Assembly (NCBI GenBank): GCA_943331005.2
Contig: CALQJX020000011.1
Location: 62,001-126,000 of the forward strand
Direction of reading: 5' to 3'
DNA: 64,000 nucleotides
Source of the DNA: Bordetella parapertussis
Lineage (GTDB): Bacteria > Bacteroidota > Bacteroidia > Chitinophagales > Chitinophagaceae
Made by a program: the position numbers and the translations under genes. The notes beneath the pieces are model-generated. The model worked only from the letters and a program-made list of their open reading frames with translations. It was not told the origin of the DNA and made no database searches. Shown piece after piece: positions 43,779 to 52,965 of this stretch (positions are counted from its first letter, which is position 1; each line of letters starts with the position of its first letter).

Positions 43779-43804
43779 GTACGCATATTGCAGTAACCTA
43801 ATTC

Positions 43805-44389
43805 ATGATGAAGCGATTTCTTTTGATAATTACCATTTTTCTGTCTTTTCAGTCCGTTGCCCAACAAAATTTGAGCCTTGGCGGTGATACTCTTTTTATG
43901 CTACCCGAGGTGAAAGTAACAGCACAATTCCTGAATGATACTGACAGGTACCGCTACAACCAGATGAAGTTTTACGTGACCACTATTCTTCCTTACCTGG
44001 ATACTGCAACACGCTTGTTCAAGGAAGTAAATGCCAAAGTGAATGAGTCTGGCATTTCTAAAAAGGAACGCAGGCAATACATAAACAGCAGGGAGGATGA
44101 TGTGCGTACGAAATTTGAAAATAAAGTGAAGCAGCTGAATGTGACACAAGGCACACTACTGGTGAAGTTGATAGCACGCCAGACCGAGCTGAATATCTAT
44201 GAAATGCTGCAGGAATTCAAGAATCCGCTTACTGCGGTGAAATGGCAGACATGGGCACGTTTCAACGGTATGAACCTGGACAGGAAATACCATCCAGAAG
44301 AAGAGAAAGTCCTTGAGAATATCATGGACGAACTTGGATATCCATTACCTCCCGGATATACCTACACCTACCTCAAGCAACGCCTGTAA
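43805..44389 (+). CDS. DUF4294 family exported protein
   Basis: 194 residues. A signal peptide (1-20, ending QSVAQ) is followed by LSLGGDTLFMLPEVKVTAQF, then a helix-rich region (FYVTTILPYLDTATRLFKEV, KKERRQYINSREDD) that defines DUF4294, a family confined to Bacteroidota. It is probably periplasmic. The function is unknown. It starts at ATG 43805; ATG 43808 is equally good. Confidence 0.88.
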   Translation: MMKRFLLIITIFLSFQSVAQQNLSLGGDTLFMLPEVKVTAQFLNDTDRYRYNQMKFYVTTILPYLDTATRLFKEVNAKVNESGISKKERRQYINSREDDVRTKFENKVKQLNVTQGTLLVKLIARQTELNIYEMLQEFKNPLTAVKWQTWARFNGMNLDRKYHPEEEKVLENIMDELGYPLPPGYTYTYLKQRL

Positions 44390-44470
44390 AGTTAATCTGG
44401 CGTTATTGTAACATTTATTGTATTTAAAATTAGTTTAGGTGTATTAAATTCATCTCTTCATAATTTACCC

Positions 44471-44824
44471 ATGAAACGCCCCCCTTATACTTACACCGAA
44501 GCGAAATTCGCCTGCGAAGAATTTCATTACCTGATCGGTAAAGACTATGACCATACCGATAGTACTATTGACTCAATAATGATTGTGCCATTTGCACCTG
44601 CAGACAGAAGCAGATTCTTTATGCTATACCTGATGCTTGATGATGCGGAACAGGCGCTGAACCTGGATTATGGAGGACCCCTCTATGGCGTGGCTGTAGT
44701 GTCGGGATCGGTACATGCAAAAGGAATGCAGCATTGTGAACTCTATGACTGGCTTACCCAGAACGGGTATACCGGAAATGTAGTTCGCAATGCTGCAGAA
44801 GATTATAGTGATGCTGTTTCCTGA
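44471..44824 (+). CDS. Hypothetical protein
   Basis: 117 residues, soluble, no signal peptide. Begins MKRPPYTYTEAKFACEEFHYLIG; it has an acidic mid-section and VAVVSGSVHAKGMQHCELYD near 78-97. I recognise no domain. Its stop is 14 bp from the convergent purL stop, and it has normal codon use for the region, so it looks like a real gene. It may depend on the DUF4294 promoter, 81 bp upstream. Confidence 0.6.
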   Translation: MKRPPYTYTEAKFACEEFHYLIGKDYDHTDSTIDSIMIVPFAPADRSRFFMLYLMLDDAEQALNLDYGGPLYGVAVVSGSVHAKGMQHCELYDWLTQNGYTGNVVRNAAEDYSDAVS

Positions 44825-44838
44825 GTTTCAGTCAGTAA

Positions 44839-47046
44839 TTACTGGCCTGCCAGCATACGTTCCAGAGAGGTATCGTATGCTTTCTGCCAATCGCTGATGT
44901 AGCCCCAGTTCTCGCTGTCGATATTGATTTCTTTACCTGCTGTAACGTGGCCGAGTTTGATGAAAGGTAATCCTTTCAATTCCGCTTCGAACAGTGCATG
45001 CAGATCCGGATTTACGCTTACTACTACGCGGCTCTGGCCTTCGCCGAAAAGCGCTGCATCTTTGCGTATGCCTGCAGGTGTATTGATATTGAATCCAAGA
45101 CCACCTGCCATGCTGCTTTCCAGCAGACAGGCAAACAGACCACCTTCAGAAATATCATGTGCCGATCGGATAAGCTTCTCGCCTATGACCCTGAGTACTG
45201 TCTGCTGCAAAGTATACTCATCTTCGAGCTCGAAGTGAGGTGCAGGGCTGTGCGTAACACCGCACAGATGGTGCAGATATTCAGAACAATTGAAGTCGTT
45301 CGTGTTCACGCCAAGCAAATAGATAGTGTCGCCGGCATGTTTGAAGCCCAATGACATTTTCTGGCTCAGTGAATCCATAACACCTACCATACCAATAGTT
45401 GGGGTAGGGTATACAGGTCCGTCTTCGCTTTGGTTGTAGAAGCTAACGTTGCCACCGGTAACAGGAGTATCCAGCTTGAGGCAAGCCTCGCCCATGCCTT
45501 TGATAGCGTGTACGAACTGATAGTATACTTCAGGATTGTATGGATTGCCGAAGTTGAGACAGTTGGTAATAGCTACCGGCTGGGCACCACTGCATACTAT
45601 GTTGCGGGCAGCCTCGCAAACGGCTATCATACCACCTTTGTATGGATCTGCGAATACATAACGGCTGTTGCAGTCTGTAGTTACAGCAAGTCCTTTATCA
45701 GAGCCATGCACGCGTATCACAGCGGCATCACTTGGTTCGTTTGTTTGTGTGTTGCCGGTGCCCACCATGCTGTCGTACTGTTCGTAGATCCAGCGTTTAG
45801 ATGCAATGTTTGGCAGCTGAATAAGCTGATATGCAGTTTCTTTCAGGTCGGCAGGAACAGGAATTGAAGCAGGATCGAACTTATTGATCTCTGCAAAGTA
45901 TTTTGGTTCGCTGTATTCCCTTTCATAAACCGGAGCACCACCGCCCAGTACCAGACTTTCTGCAGGTACATCGGCAACCAGTTCGCCATTCATGTAGTAT
46001 TTCAGGTTGGTGTCTTTGGTTACTTCGCCTATCTGCACACAGTGGATATCCCATTTGTCGAAGATCTTCTGTATCTCAGCTTCGCGACCTTTTATCACTA
46101 CTATGAGCATGCGTTCCTGGCTTTCGCTCAGCAGCATTTCCCATGGCTTCATATTGTCCTGACGTGTTGGTACTTTGTCGAGGTGAATGATCATGCCATG
46201 TTCGCCTTTGGCGCTCATTTCGCTGGTACTGCAGGTTATGCCCGCTGCGCCCATATCCTGCATGCCTATCAATGCACCGGTAGGTATCATTTCCAGACAA
46301 GCCTCCAGCAGTTTCTTTTCTTCGAACGGATCACCAACCTGAACTGCAGGCAGCGATTCTGCGCTGTTTTCGGTGATATCGGCAGATGCGAAAGATGCAC
46401 CGCCTATACCATCTTTACCGGTAGAAGCACCCACAATAAAAACAGGGTTGCCCTCACCATGAGAAGTTGCAGAAACGGTTTGTCCCACGCGCACCACACC
46501 AACGCTCATGGCGTTTACAAGCGGGTTTGTCTGGTAGCAGCTTTCGTAATAAACTTCGCCTGCTACAGTAGGAACGCCAAAGCAGTTGCCATAATGGCCA
46601 ATGCCTTTTACTACTCCTTTTATTAGCCACCTTGTTTTAGGGTTGTCGACCTTGCCGAAGCGCAGTGAGTTGAGCGAAGCGATAGGCCTTGCACCCATGG
46701 TGAAAATATCGCGGTGAATACCTCCTACACCGGTAGCTGCTCCCTGGAAGGGTTCGATTGCTGAAGGGTGGTTATGACTTTCTATTTTGAACACGCAACC
46801 CCATCCGTCTCCTATATCTACTAGGCCTGCATTTTCTTCGCCTGCTTTCACCAGTAGTCTGGCGCCATCGCGTGGGAGGGTCTTGAGCCATTTTATAGAG
46901 TTCTTGTAGCTGCAGTGTTCGCTCCACATTACGGAGTACATAGCAGCTTCAGTAAAATTGGGGGTACGACCCAATACTTCCTTTATTTTTTCAAATTCTT
47001 CTTCGCGAAGGCCAAGTTTCATGGCCTGTTCGAGTGTGGCTAACAT
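44839..47046 (-). CDS. purL: Phosphoribosylformylglycinamidine synthase subunit PurL (small type)
   Basis: 735 residues, the length of the PurL of the three-part PurL/PurQ/PurS enzyme, which turns FGAR into FGAM in purine synthesis. Visible landmarks: [19 protein letters not shown] with His and Ser of the active site near 40, [24 protein letters not shown] near 87-110, [16 protein letters not shown], and a second ATPase-fold half from about 400. Its purQ and purS partners are not in the window. The start is ATG 47046, four bases after a TACTTTTG box. Confidence 0.96.
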   Translation of the reverse strand: MLATLEQAMKLGLREEEFEKIKEVLGRTPNFTEAAMYSVMWSEHCSYKNSIKWLKTLPRDGARLLVKAGEENAGLVDIGDGWGCVFKIESHNHPSAIEPFQGAATGVGGIHRDIFTMGARPIASLNSLRFGKVDNPKTRWLIKGVVKGIGHYGNCFGVPTVAGEVYYESCYQTNPLVNAMSVGVVRVGQTVSATSHGEGNPVFIVGASTGKDGIGGASFASADITENSAESLPAVQVGDPFEEKKLLEACLEMIPTGALIGMQDMGAAGITCSTSEMSAKGEHGMIIHLDKVPTRQDNMKPWEMLLSESQERMLIVVIKGREAEIQKIFDKWDIHCVQIGEVTKDTNLKYYMNGELVADVPAESLVLGGGAPVYEREYSEPKYFAEINKFDPASIPVPADLKETAYQLIQLPNIASKRWIYEQYDSMVGTGNTQTNEPSDAAVIRVHGSDKGLAVTTDCNSRYVFADPYKGGMIAVCEAARNIVCSGAQPVAITNCLNFGNPYNPEVYYQFVHAIKGMGEACLKLDTPVTGGNVSFYNQSEDGPVYPTPTIGMVGVMDSLSQKMSLGFKHAGDTIYLLGVNTNDFNCSEYLHHLCGVTHSPAPHFELEDEYTLQQTVLRVIGEKLIRSAHDISEGGLFACLLESSMAGGLGFNINTPAGIRKDAALFGEGQSRVVVSVNPDLHALFEAELKGLPFIKLGHVTAGKEINIDSENWGYISDWQKAYDTSLERMLAGQ

Positions 47047-47050
47047 GGTG

Positions 47051-47058
47051 CAAAAGTA
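47051..47058 (-). promoter_or_regulatory. -7 box TACTTTTG of purL
   Basis: TAnnTTTG match on the minus strand, four bases before the purL ATG; a leaderless mRNA is likely. No PurR-like operator was seen. Confidence 0.55.
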
Positions 47059-47430
47059 TAAAAATATGTGTGAACCGACCTGAGATTCAAGGAAAGAATA
47101 AAACTTCCGCCATCAGTCTTAAAAAGTCGTTATATGTAGTAGTCGATTGCTCTATTTATAGACCGGGTTGATAATGTAACATGTACAGTCTTAAAAGTTG
47201 TTCATGCAGCATGTACGATTTGCTAGAATCAAGATCAAAACTCAAATGATAAGTTCTTGAATCGTTTTGTGCATTTCGATGGTTATTGGAAGAAAAGAGA
47301 GAAAAAGGAAGCTGAATTTGCAGAAAATGAGAAGAATTTGCTGAACCGCCCGTTGTATGGTTGACGGAAAAACCATATACAAAATGGCCTGATGAGTAAT
47401 GATTATCAATTATGTGTATTAATCGGAGGT

Positions 47431-47505
47431 TTATCCACCAATTATCGAGGATATCCACATTGGGGTGTCAGTTATTCACACATTTTTATATCACATTGTG
47501 GATAA
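47431..47505. promoter_or_regulatory. Cluster of four DnaA-box-like sites
   Basis: TTATCCACC (47431-47439), ATATCCACA (47451-47459), TTATTCACA (47472-47480) and, on the other strand, TGTGGATAA (47497-47505), which is a perfect TTATCCACA. The third fits TTATNCACA exactly and the first two differ from TTATCCACA by one base. Spacing is 12-17 bp, and AT-rich sequence follows. This is either a candidate oriC or a DnaA-controlled promoter for the division cluster. Confidence 0.55.
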
Positions 47506-47520
47506 ATATGTAGTGTCTTA

Positions 47521-47557
47521 ATTGTGTGAAATAGTGGTAAAAAGTGTTTCTTTGTGA
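47521..47557 (+). promoter_or_regulatory. mraZ: MraZ box: four GTG-centred repeats, 10-bp period
   Basis: ATTGTGT, ATAGTGG, AAAGTGT and TTTGTGA begin at 47521, 47531, 47541 and 47551, exactly 10 bp apart, 26 bp before the mraZ ATG. MraZ binds its own promoter at 10-bp-spaced repeats, TGGG-type in Escherichia coli and AAAGTG(T/G) in Mycoplasma; the third unit is identical to the latter form. Autoregulation is thus expected. Confidence 0.7.
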
Positions 47558-47582
47558 TAGTAATCAGCCATCAAACATATCC

Positions 47583-48050
47583 ATGACCAGTTTTCTCGGT
47601 GAAAGTGAAGTAGCAATTGACGCCAAAGGGCGTTTCCTGCTGCCTGCGCGTATCGGTAAGCAAATACCGGACGGTCTGGGGGAGAAGTTTGTGATGAATC
47701 GTGGTTTTGAGAAGTGCATCACGATATACACTATGGATGTATGGAATGTGATACACGACAAAGTGAGCAAGCTGAATGACTTCAAAGAAGAAGTGAGGAG
47801 GTTTAAGCGTTTGTTTCTGAATGGAGCATCTATAGTGGAACTGGACAGCGCGGGAAGGATGCTGGTGACGAAATCGCTGCTGGAATATGCAGGGATAACA
47901 AAAGAAGCGGTATTAACAGCGCAGGGCAATAAACTGGAGTTGTGGGACAAAGATAGCTATTATGCATACCTGCAGCAAAATTCAGCAGATTTCAGTGATC
48001 TGTCGAATAATGTGGCAATAGATCTGGGAAATCCTTTTGAAGGAATGTAG
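47583..48050 (+). CDS. mraZ: Transcriptional regulator MraZ
   Basis: 155 residues from ATG 47583 (MTSFLGESEVAIDAKGRFLL). An in-frame GTG at 47544 falls inside the MraZ box and is rejected. The two SpoVT/AbrB-like halves are visible: DAKGRFLLPARIGK near 13-26 and ELDSAGRMLVTKSLLEYAG near 83-101. MraZ is the first gene of the dcw cluster and a DNA-binding ring that represses it. rsmH starts one base after its stop. Confidence 0.95.
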   Translation: MTSFLGESEVAIDAKGRFLLPARIGKQIPDGLGEKFVMNRGFEKCITIYTMDVWNVIHDKVSKLNDFKEEVRRFKRLFLNGASIVELDSAGRMLVTKSLLEYAGITKEAVLTAQGNKLELWDKDSYYAYLQQNSADFSDLSNNVAIDLGNPFEGM

Positions 48051-48051
48051 T

Positions 48052-48954
48052 ATGAAAGAGCAAAATCACTATCACACTACAGTGTTGCTGCACGAGGCGG
48101 TAGACGGACTGGCCATAAAGGAAAACGGAGTTTATGTAGATGCCACTTTTGGCGGCGGCGGTCATAGCAGACTAATCCTGGAAAAACTGGGGCCTGAAGG
48201 CAGGTTGATAGCATTTGATCAGGATTCGGATGCATGGAAGAACAAACCGGACGATGACAGGTTGATACCGGTAACAGAAAATTTTAAATATCTGCGTCGT
48301 TTTTTGCGATTGCACGGACATAGTGAGGTGGATGGGATACTGGCGGATCTGGGAGTAAGTTCTTTTCAGTTCGACACAGCAGAACGAGGTTTCTCGACAA
48401 GGTTTGAAGGGCCGCTGGATATGAGGATGGATAAACGCGGCGAATTGACTGCAGCAGATATCATTCGTACATATTCTGAGCCGCAGTTGCATCAGCTATT
48501 CGAGCAATACGGAGAGGTGCGCAACTCCAGACAACTGGCGAAACATATAGTATCGCAGCGCGGAGTGCAGAAGGTGCAGACAATAGGCGCACTGAAAGCT
48601 ATGCTGGCACCGGTAGTGAGGGGGATCCCTAATAAGTACCTGGCGCAGGTGTTTCAGGCACTGAGGATAGAGGTGAACGATGAGTTGGGGGTGCTGAAAG
48701 AATTGTTGCAGCAGTCTGCACAAAGCTTGAAGCCGGGAGGAAGATTAAGTATTATTTCGTTTCACTCGCTGGAGGACAGACTGGTGAAGCAATATATAAA
48801 AAGAGGCAGGTGGGATGAGCCGAACGAATATGAAGAAGTAGCACCGCTGCCAATGAGGCCTGTGAATGCCAAACCCATAGAGCCTACCGAAGCTGAAGTG
48901 AAGAGCAACCCAAGGGCAAGGAGTGCGAGATTGAGGATAGGAGAGAAGTTGTGA
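48052..48954 (+). CDS. rsmH: 16S rRNA (cytosine(1402)-N(4))-methyltransferase
   Basis: 300 residues from ATG 48052 (MKEQNHYHTTVLLHEAV). RsmH (MraW) methylates C1402 of 16S rRNA with SAM. Motif I is VDATFGGGGHSRLIL near 31-45, then FDQDSDA, DLGVSSFQFD and the late ISFHSLEDRLVKQ. The tail NPRARSARLRIGEKL is typical. It follows mraZ by one base. A possible TTG start inside mraZ was not used. Confidence 0.96.
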   Translation: MKEQNHYHTTVLLHEAVDGLAIKENGVYVDATFGGGGHSRLILEKLGPEGRLIAFDQDSDAWKNKPDDDRLIPVTENFKYLRRFLRLHGHSEVDGILADLGVSSFQFDTAERGFSTRFEGPLDMRMDKRGELTAADIIRTYSEPQLHQLFEQYGEVRNSRQLAKHIVSQRGVQKVQTIGALKAMLAPVVRGIPNKYLAQVFQALRIEVNDELGVLKELLQQSAQSLKPGGRLSIISFHSLEDRLVKQYIKRGRWDEPNEYEEVAPLPMRPVNAKPIEPTEAEVKSNPRARSARLRIGEKL

Positions 48955-48961
48955 GCCAGGG

Positions 48962-49369
48962 ATGACAGATATTGAAAAAAATGCCCCAAAGGGGGTGAAG
49001 TATAAAGAGCGTATGAGCAGCGAGGAAAAAAATACACAGCAGGAAGCGCTTACTCCTGCGCAGAGAGTGCGTGGCGACTGGAAGTCGCTGGTGGAGAAAG
49101 TATCTTATAAAGCAATTGTAAATAATATTCCTTTTCTGGCATTTCTGGTGTTGTTGTGTGTATTGTATATCAGTAACAGCCAGCGTGCGATAGACATGCA
49201 GCGCGAACTGAATGCCAGAAATAAAGAGCTGAAGGAACTGCGCTGGAAATACATGGATGTGAAGTCGCAGCTGATGTATGTGAAGACGGAAACACAGGTA
49301 ATGAAGAATGCAGAGAAGCTGGGATTGAAACCATCGCTGTTGCCGGCATATAAGATAAAAGGAAAGTAA
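48962..49369 (+). CDS. ftsL: FtsL-like cell division protein
   Basis: 135 residues. One transmembrane helix (NNIPFLAFLVLLCVLYISNS, about 54-73) is followed by a coiled coil (MQRELNARNKELKELRWKYM) and a short tail. This is the standard FtsL shape of Bacteroidota, with a longer charged N-terminus than in Escherichia coli. It sits between rsmH (7 bp) and ftsI (3 bp), the fixed place of ftsL. FtsL joins FtsB/Q to activate septal synthesis. Confidence 0.88.
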   Translation: MTDIEKNAPKGVKYKERMSSEEKNTQQEALTPAQRVRGDWKSLVEKVSYKAIVNNIPFLAFLVLLCVLYISNSQRAIDMQRELNARNKELKELRWKYMDVKSQLMYVKTETQVMKNAEKLGLKPSLLPAYKIKGK

Positions 49370-49372
49370 GAA

Positions 49373-51490
49373 ATGAGCGCCAACGATAACATAAAAAGCG
49401 ATATCCGCTTCAGGGTATATGTCACGTTTACGTGCATATTCTTGCTGGGCTGCGCTGTTATCATAAAAGCTGCGCTGATTCAGGCGCAGGAAGGTCCGCG
49501 CCTTCGATCTATGGCGCGCGAGATGCATACTCGTTTCGATACGCTCATAGCAGAACGCGGCAACATAGTGAATGAGGATGGAATATTGCTGAGCTCATCT
49601 ATACCCGAGTTTGAGGTGCATATAGATTTCTCGGTAATCGACTCAACCCTTTTCGATCAGAAGATAGATACACTGTGTACCTGCCTGGCAACTTTGTTTG
49701 CTACCAATGGCAAAACAGCCGACCAGTATAAAGAAGAGTTTGTGAATGCTTATGACAATGGTAATAAGTATTACCTGCTGGCGCGCAAGCTGAAGTATTA
49801 TGAATATGAGGCACTGCGTGGCTTTCCTATTTTCAATAAGGGTAAGGCATACGGTGGCTTCATTGCCGATCCGAAGGAGAAAAGAAAACTGCCTTATGAC
49901 AAGCTGGCGCGCCGCACCATAGGTGTGTTCAGAGACAGTAATATAACCGGTCTGGAAGCAAAATATAATAAACTGCTGAAGGGCGAGAATGGCCGCAGGG
50001 TAGTGCAGAAAGCAACCGGTAGTGTATGGGTGCCTATTGAAGGTAGTGAAGTGGATCCGCAGAATGGCAAAGACGTAGTGACCACTCTGGACATGAATGT
50101 GCAGAACGTAGCCTACCACGCCTTGCTGAGCAAGCTGCAGGAATATGAATGCCTGTACGGTACCTGCATAGTAATGGAGGTGGCTACAGGAAAGATACGC
50201 ACTATGGTGAATCTGGGCAGGCAGGAAGACGGCAGTTATGATGAAGACTTTAATTATGCTACTATTCCTACAGAACCGGGTTCTACTTTCAAACTGGCAA
50301 CGCTGATTTCTCTGCTGGGTGATAAGAAAATAAAAAGTGTAGAGGAAAATGTGGATATACAGGGAGGAAGAAGGCAGTTCGGAAACCGCGTGATGTCTGA
50401 CTCTCACCCTGATGCAAGACTGGGTGTAATGCCAATCTGGAAGGCCTACGCAATATCGAGCAATGTAGGTATGGCAAAGCTGGCGGAAACTTACTATCAT
50501 GATGAGCCATCAAAATTTGTAGCGCATCTCAGGTCGCTGCAGTTGGATAAACGCACAGGTATAGATCTGCTCGGAGAGAGGAAACCATTTATTACAGATC
50601 CGACAAGTTCTTTGTGGAGCGGTACTACACTGCCATGGATGGCTACAGGATATGGGGTAATGATAACACCGCTGCATACCTGCATGTTGTATAATGCTGT
50701 TGCTAACAACGGCAAGATGATGCGCCCCTATCTGGTAAGCGCTATCAGGGAATACGGTAGAGATGTGCAGACGTTTGAGCCGCAGTTGCTGGCAACTGTA
50801 GCAGATTCTGCCGCTGTGGCACAGCTGCGCAAGTGTACCAGAGCAGTGGTAACAGATGGTACAGGTAAGGGAATAGAATCGCCCTACTATACTATGGCGG
50901 GTAAGACCGGTACCGCACAGGTGGCAGATAAAGGTATCAGGTATACCGATGGTGTGTATCAGGGTTCTTATGTGGGCTATATGCCGTTCGAGAATCCTAA
51001 GTATACAATATGTGTAGTGATACGCACTAAGCCACACTCTGCAGCCTATTACGGAGGTACTATTGCTGCACCGGTGTTCAGGATGGTGGCAGACAAGATA
51101 TTCTCTCAGAACATGGGCGCATGGTCGGCACCACTGGATAGTATGGCTAAATTGGGAACTGCTATTATGCCGGCTAAGGCAGCTACAGCAGCTACCTATG
51201 ATGTGTTGCTGGGCAGGCTGAATAAGAAGATGCCCGTAGTTGCAGACTATAGAAATAACATGATGCAGCTGGTAACAGACTCTAACAGGCATGCAGAAGT
51301 ATTGGCAAAACATGTATACAGAGGAGTGATGCCTGATGTGACAGGAATGAAGCTGAAAGATGCTGTTTACATGCTGGAGAATTACGGACTGAGGGTAAGG
51401 GTAGTAGGCAAAGGTAAAGTGCAGTATCAGTCGGTACCAACAGGAACAAGATTATTAAAGGGACAAGATATATTACTACAGTTAAGCTAA
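49373..51490 (+). CDS. ftsI: Septal penicillin-binding protein FtsI (PBP3-like) with PASTA domain
   Basis: 705 residues. One N-terminal transmembrane helix (about 13-35), a dimerisation domain (AERGNIVNEDGILLSSSIPE) and the transpeptidase domain with active-site SxxK at 304-307 (GSTFKL), SSN near 363, and KTGT at about 511-514. The chain ends in one PASTA domain (RGVMPDVTGMKLKDAVYML), less common in Gram-negative FtsI. It crosslinks septal peptidoglycan with FtsW. The stop shares a base with the murE start. Confidence 0.96.
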   Translation: MSANDNIKSDIRFRVYVTFTCIFLLGCAVIIKAALIQAQEGPRLRSMAREMHTRFDTLIAERGNIVNEDGILLSSSIPEFEVHIDFSVIDSTLFDQKIDTLCTCLATLFATNGKTADQYKEEFVNAYDNGNKYYLLARKLKYYEYEALRGFPIFNKGKAYGGFIADPKEKRKLPYDKLARRTIGVFRDSNITGLEAKYNKLLKGENGRRVVQKATGSVWVPIEGSEVDPQNGKDVVTTLDMNVQNVAYHALLSKLQEYECLYGTCIVMEVATGKIRTMVNLGRQEDGSYDEDFNYATIPTEPGSTFKLATLISLLGDKKIKSVEENVDIQGGRRQFGNRVMSDSHPDARLGVMPIWKAYAISSNVGMAKLAETYYHDEPSKFVAHLRSLQLDKRTGIDLLGERKPFITDPTSSLWSGTTLPWMATGYGVMITPLHTCMLYNAVANNGKMMRPYLVSAIREYGRDVQTFEPQLLATVADSAAVAQLRKCTRAVVTDGTGKGIESPYYTMAGKTGTAQVADKGIRYTDGVYQGSYVGYMPFENPKYTICVVIRTKPHSAAYYGGTIAAPVFRMVADKIFSQNMGAWSAPLDSMAKLGTAIMPAKAATAATYDVLLGRLNKKMPVVADYRNNMMQLVTDSNRHAEVLAKHVYRGVMPDVTGMKLKDAVYMLENYGLRVRVVGKGKVQYQSVPTGTRLLKGQDILLQLS

Positions 51491-52956
51491 TGACATTGCT
51501 ACGCGACATATTGATACCGGTTGCTCCGCTACAGACACAGGGTGATACCTCTGTTTCTGTAACGGGTATCTGCATAGACTCTCGTGCTGTGCAGGCAGGT
51601 AGTGTGTTTGTGGCTGTGCCGGGTACTGTGGCAGATGGTCATCTGTTCATAGATAAGGCTATAGCCCAAGGAGCTGCAGTAATAGTATGTCAGACAATGC
51701 CGGACACGCTGCAGGAAGGTGTGACCTATGTACAGGTGAAAGACAGTGCTGCAGTAACAGGTTTGATGGCAGATGCATTTTATGGCAGTCCCTCGAAAGA
51801 AATGAAGGTGGTAGGCATTACCGGTACCAACGGTAAGACCACTACAGCAACACTTTTGTATCAGTTGTATGAGGCAATGGGCTATAAATGCGGCCTGCTG
51901 TCTACAGTGAAGAATCATATTCACGATCTGGTAGTAACTGCAACACATACTACTCCCGATGCGGTATCGGTACACGCATTGCTGCGCCGTATGGCCGATG
52001 CTGGTTGTACCCATGCATTTATGGAGGTAAGCTCTCATGCAGTTCATCAGCATCGTATAGCAGGTATCAGTTTTGCAGGTGGTGTATTTACCAATATCAC
52101 ACACGATCATCTGGACTATCACAAGACCTTTGACGAATACATAAGAGTAAAGAAACTTTTCTTTGACGGCCTGCCAGAGACTGCATTTGCGCTCACCAAC
52201 CTCGATGATAAAAGAGGTATGGTGATGCTGCAGAACACAAAGGCAAGCCGCAATACCTATAGCCTGAAAGCGCCTTCAACTGTAAAGGGAAAGGTACTGG
52301 AAAACAACCTAACCGGACTGGTGATGATGATAGACGGTTGCGAAGCGCACTTCAGGATGATAGGCACCTTTAATGCCTACAATCTGCTGGCGGTATATGG
52401 TGCTGCTACATTGCTGGGCGAAGAGCCGATGCAGGTGCTGGCAGTACTGAGCGGACTGCATGGCGCACCGGGCAGGTTTGAGACATTAATGTCTGCAAAC
52501 GATAAGGTGCTGGCAATAGTAGACTATGCACACACGCCTGATGCACTGATAAATGTATTGGCAACGATCAATCAGCTGCGTACCAATGGTCAGCAACTGA
52601 TAACGGTGATAGGGTGTGGTGGCGATCGCGACAGGACAAAGAGACCCGTAATGGCAGAGGTTGCCTGCACGCACAGCGACAAGGCAATACTAACATCAGA
52701 TAATCCGCGCAGCGAAGACCCCGAGATGATATTGAATGAAATGGAAGCCACGCTTACCGGCCCTCAGAAAAGGAAGTCGCTGCGCATTACAGACAGGCGC
52801 GAGGCTATAAAAGTAGCTTGTTCACTGGCACAGCCCGGCGATATAGTGCTGGTTGCCGGCAAGGGACACGAGAATTACCAGGAAATAAAAGGAGTGAAAC
52901 ATCACTTTGACGATAAAGAAGTATTAACAGAAACATTTGAAACCTTAAATAAATAA
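51490..52956 (+). CDS. murE: UDP-MurNAc-tripeptide synthetase MurE (meso-DAP type)
   Basis: 488 residues. The ATP loop is GITGTNGKTTTATLL near 110-124, followed by HTTPDAVSVH and THDHLDYHKTFDEY. The specificity motif is DNPRSEDP, which marks meso-diaminopimelate rather than lysine. It adds the third residue to UDP-MurNAc-Ala-Glu. The ATG overlaps the ftsI stop by one base (TAATG), and mraY follows nine bases later. The next ligase, murF, is not in this cluster. Confidence 0.97.
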   Translation: MTLLRDILIPVAPLQTQGDTSVSVTGICIDSRAVQAGSVFVAVPGTVADGHLFIDKAIAQGAAVIVCQTMPDTLQEGVTYVQVKDSAAVTGLMADAFYGSPSKEMKVVGITGTNGKTTTATLLYQLYEAMGYKCGLLSTVKNHIHDLVVTATHTTPDAVSVHALLRRMADAGCTHAFMEVSSHAVHQHRIAGISFAGGVFTNITHDHLDYHKTFDEYIRVKKLFFDGLPETAFALTNLDDKRGMVMLQNTKASRNTYSLKAPSTVKGKVLENNLTGLVMMIDGCEAHFRMIGTFNAYNLLAVYGAATLLGEEPMQVLAVLSGLHGAPGRFETLMSANDKVLAIVDYAHTPDALINVLATINQLRTNGQQLITVIGCGGDRDRTKRPVMAEVACTHSDKAILTSDNPRSEDPEMILNEMEATLTGPQKRKSLRITDRREAIKVACSLAQPGDIVLVAGKGHENYQEIKGVKHHFDDKEVLTETFETLNK

Positions 52957-52965
52957 CAGGCACCC

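Larger units (their letters stand above)
43496..43804. other. Divergent intergenic region (309 bp)
   Basis: No gene seen. It holds the near -7 box TATTTTAG for the hydrolase (minus, 43517-43524), a hairpin at 43631-43664 described separately, a small palindrome ACTACA-AA-TGTAGT (43687-43700), and TAATTTTG (43771-43778), a -7 box on the plus strand for the DUF4294 gene. Confidence 0.6.
47047..47582. other. purL-mraZ divergent intergenic region (536 bp)
   Basis: AT-rich, no credible gene. It contains the purL -7 box at the left end, two CATGTAC words 30 bp apart (47180 and 47210), four DnaA-box-like 9-mers (47431-47505) and a set of 10-bp-spaced GTG units (47521-47557) just before mraZ. See the separate entries. 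Confidence 0.7.

Noticed and set aside
47156..47458. A 100-codon frame on the minus strand in the purL-mraZ gap
   Set aside because: Its product has no domain-like pattern, begins inside the DnaA-like sites and lies in a regulatory region; chance frame.
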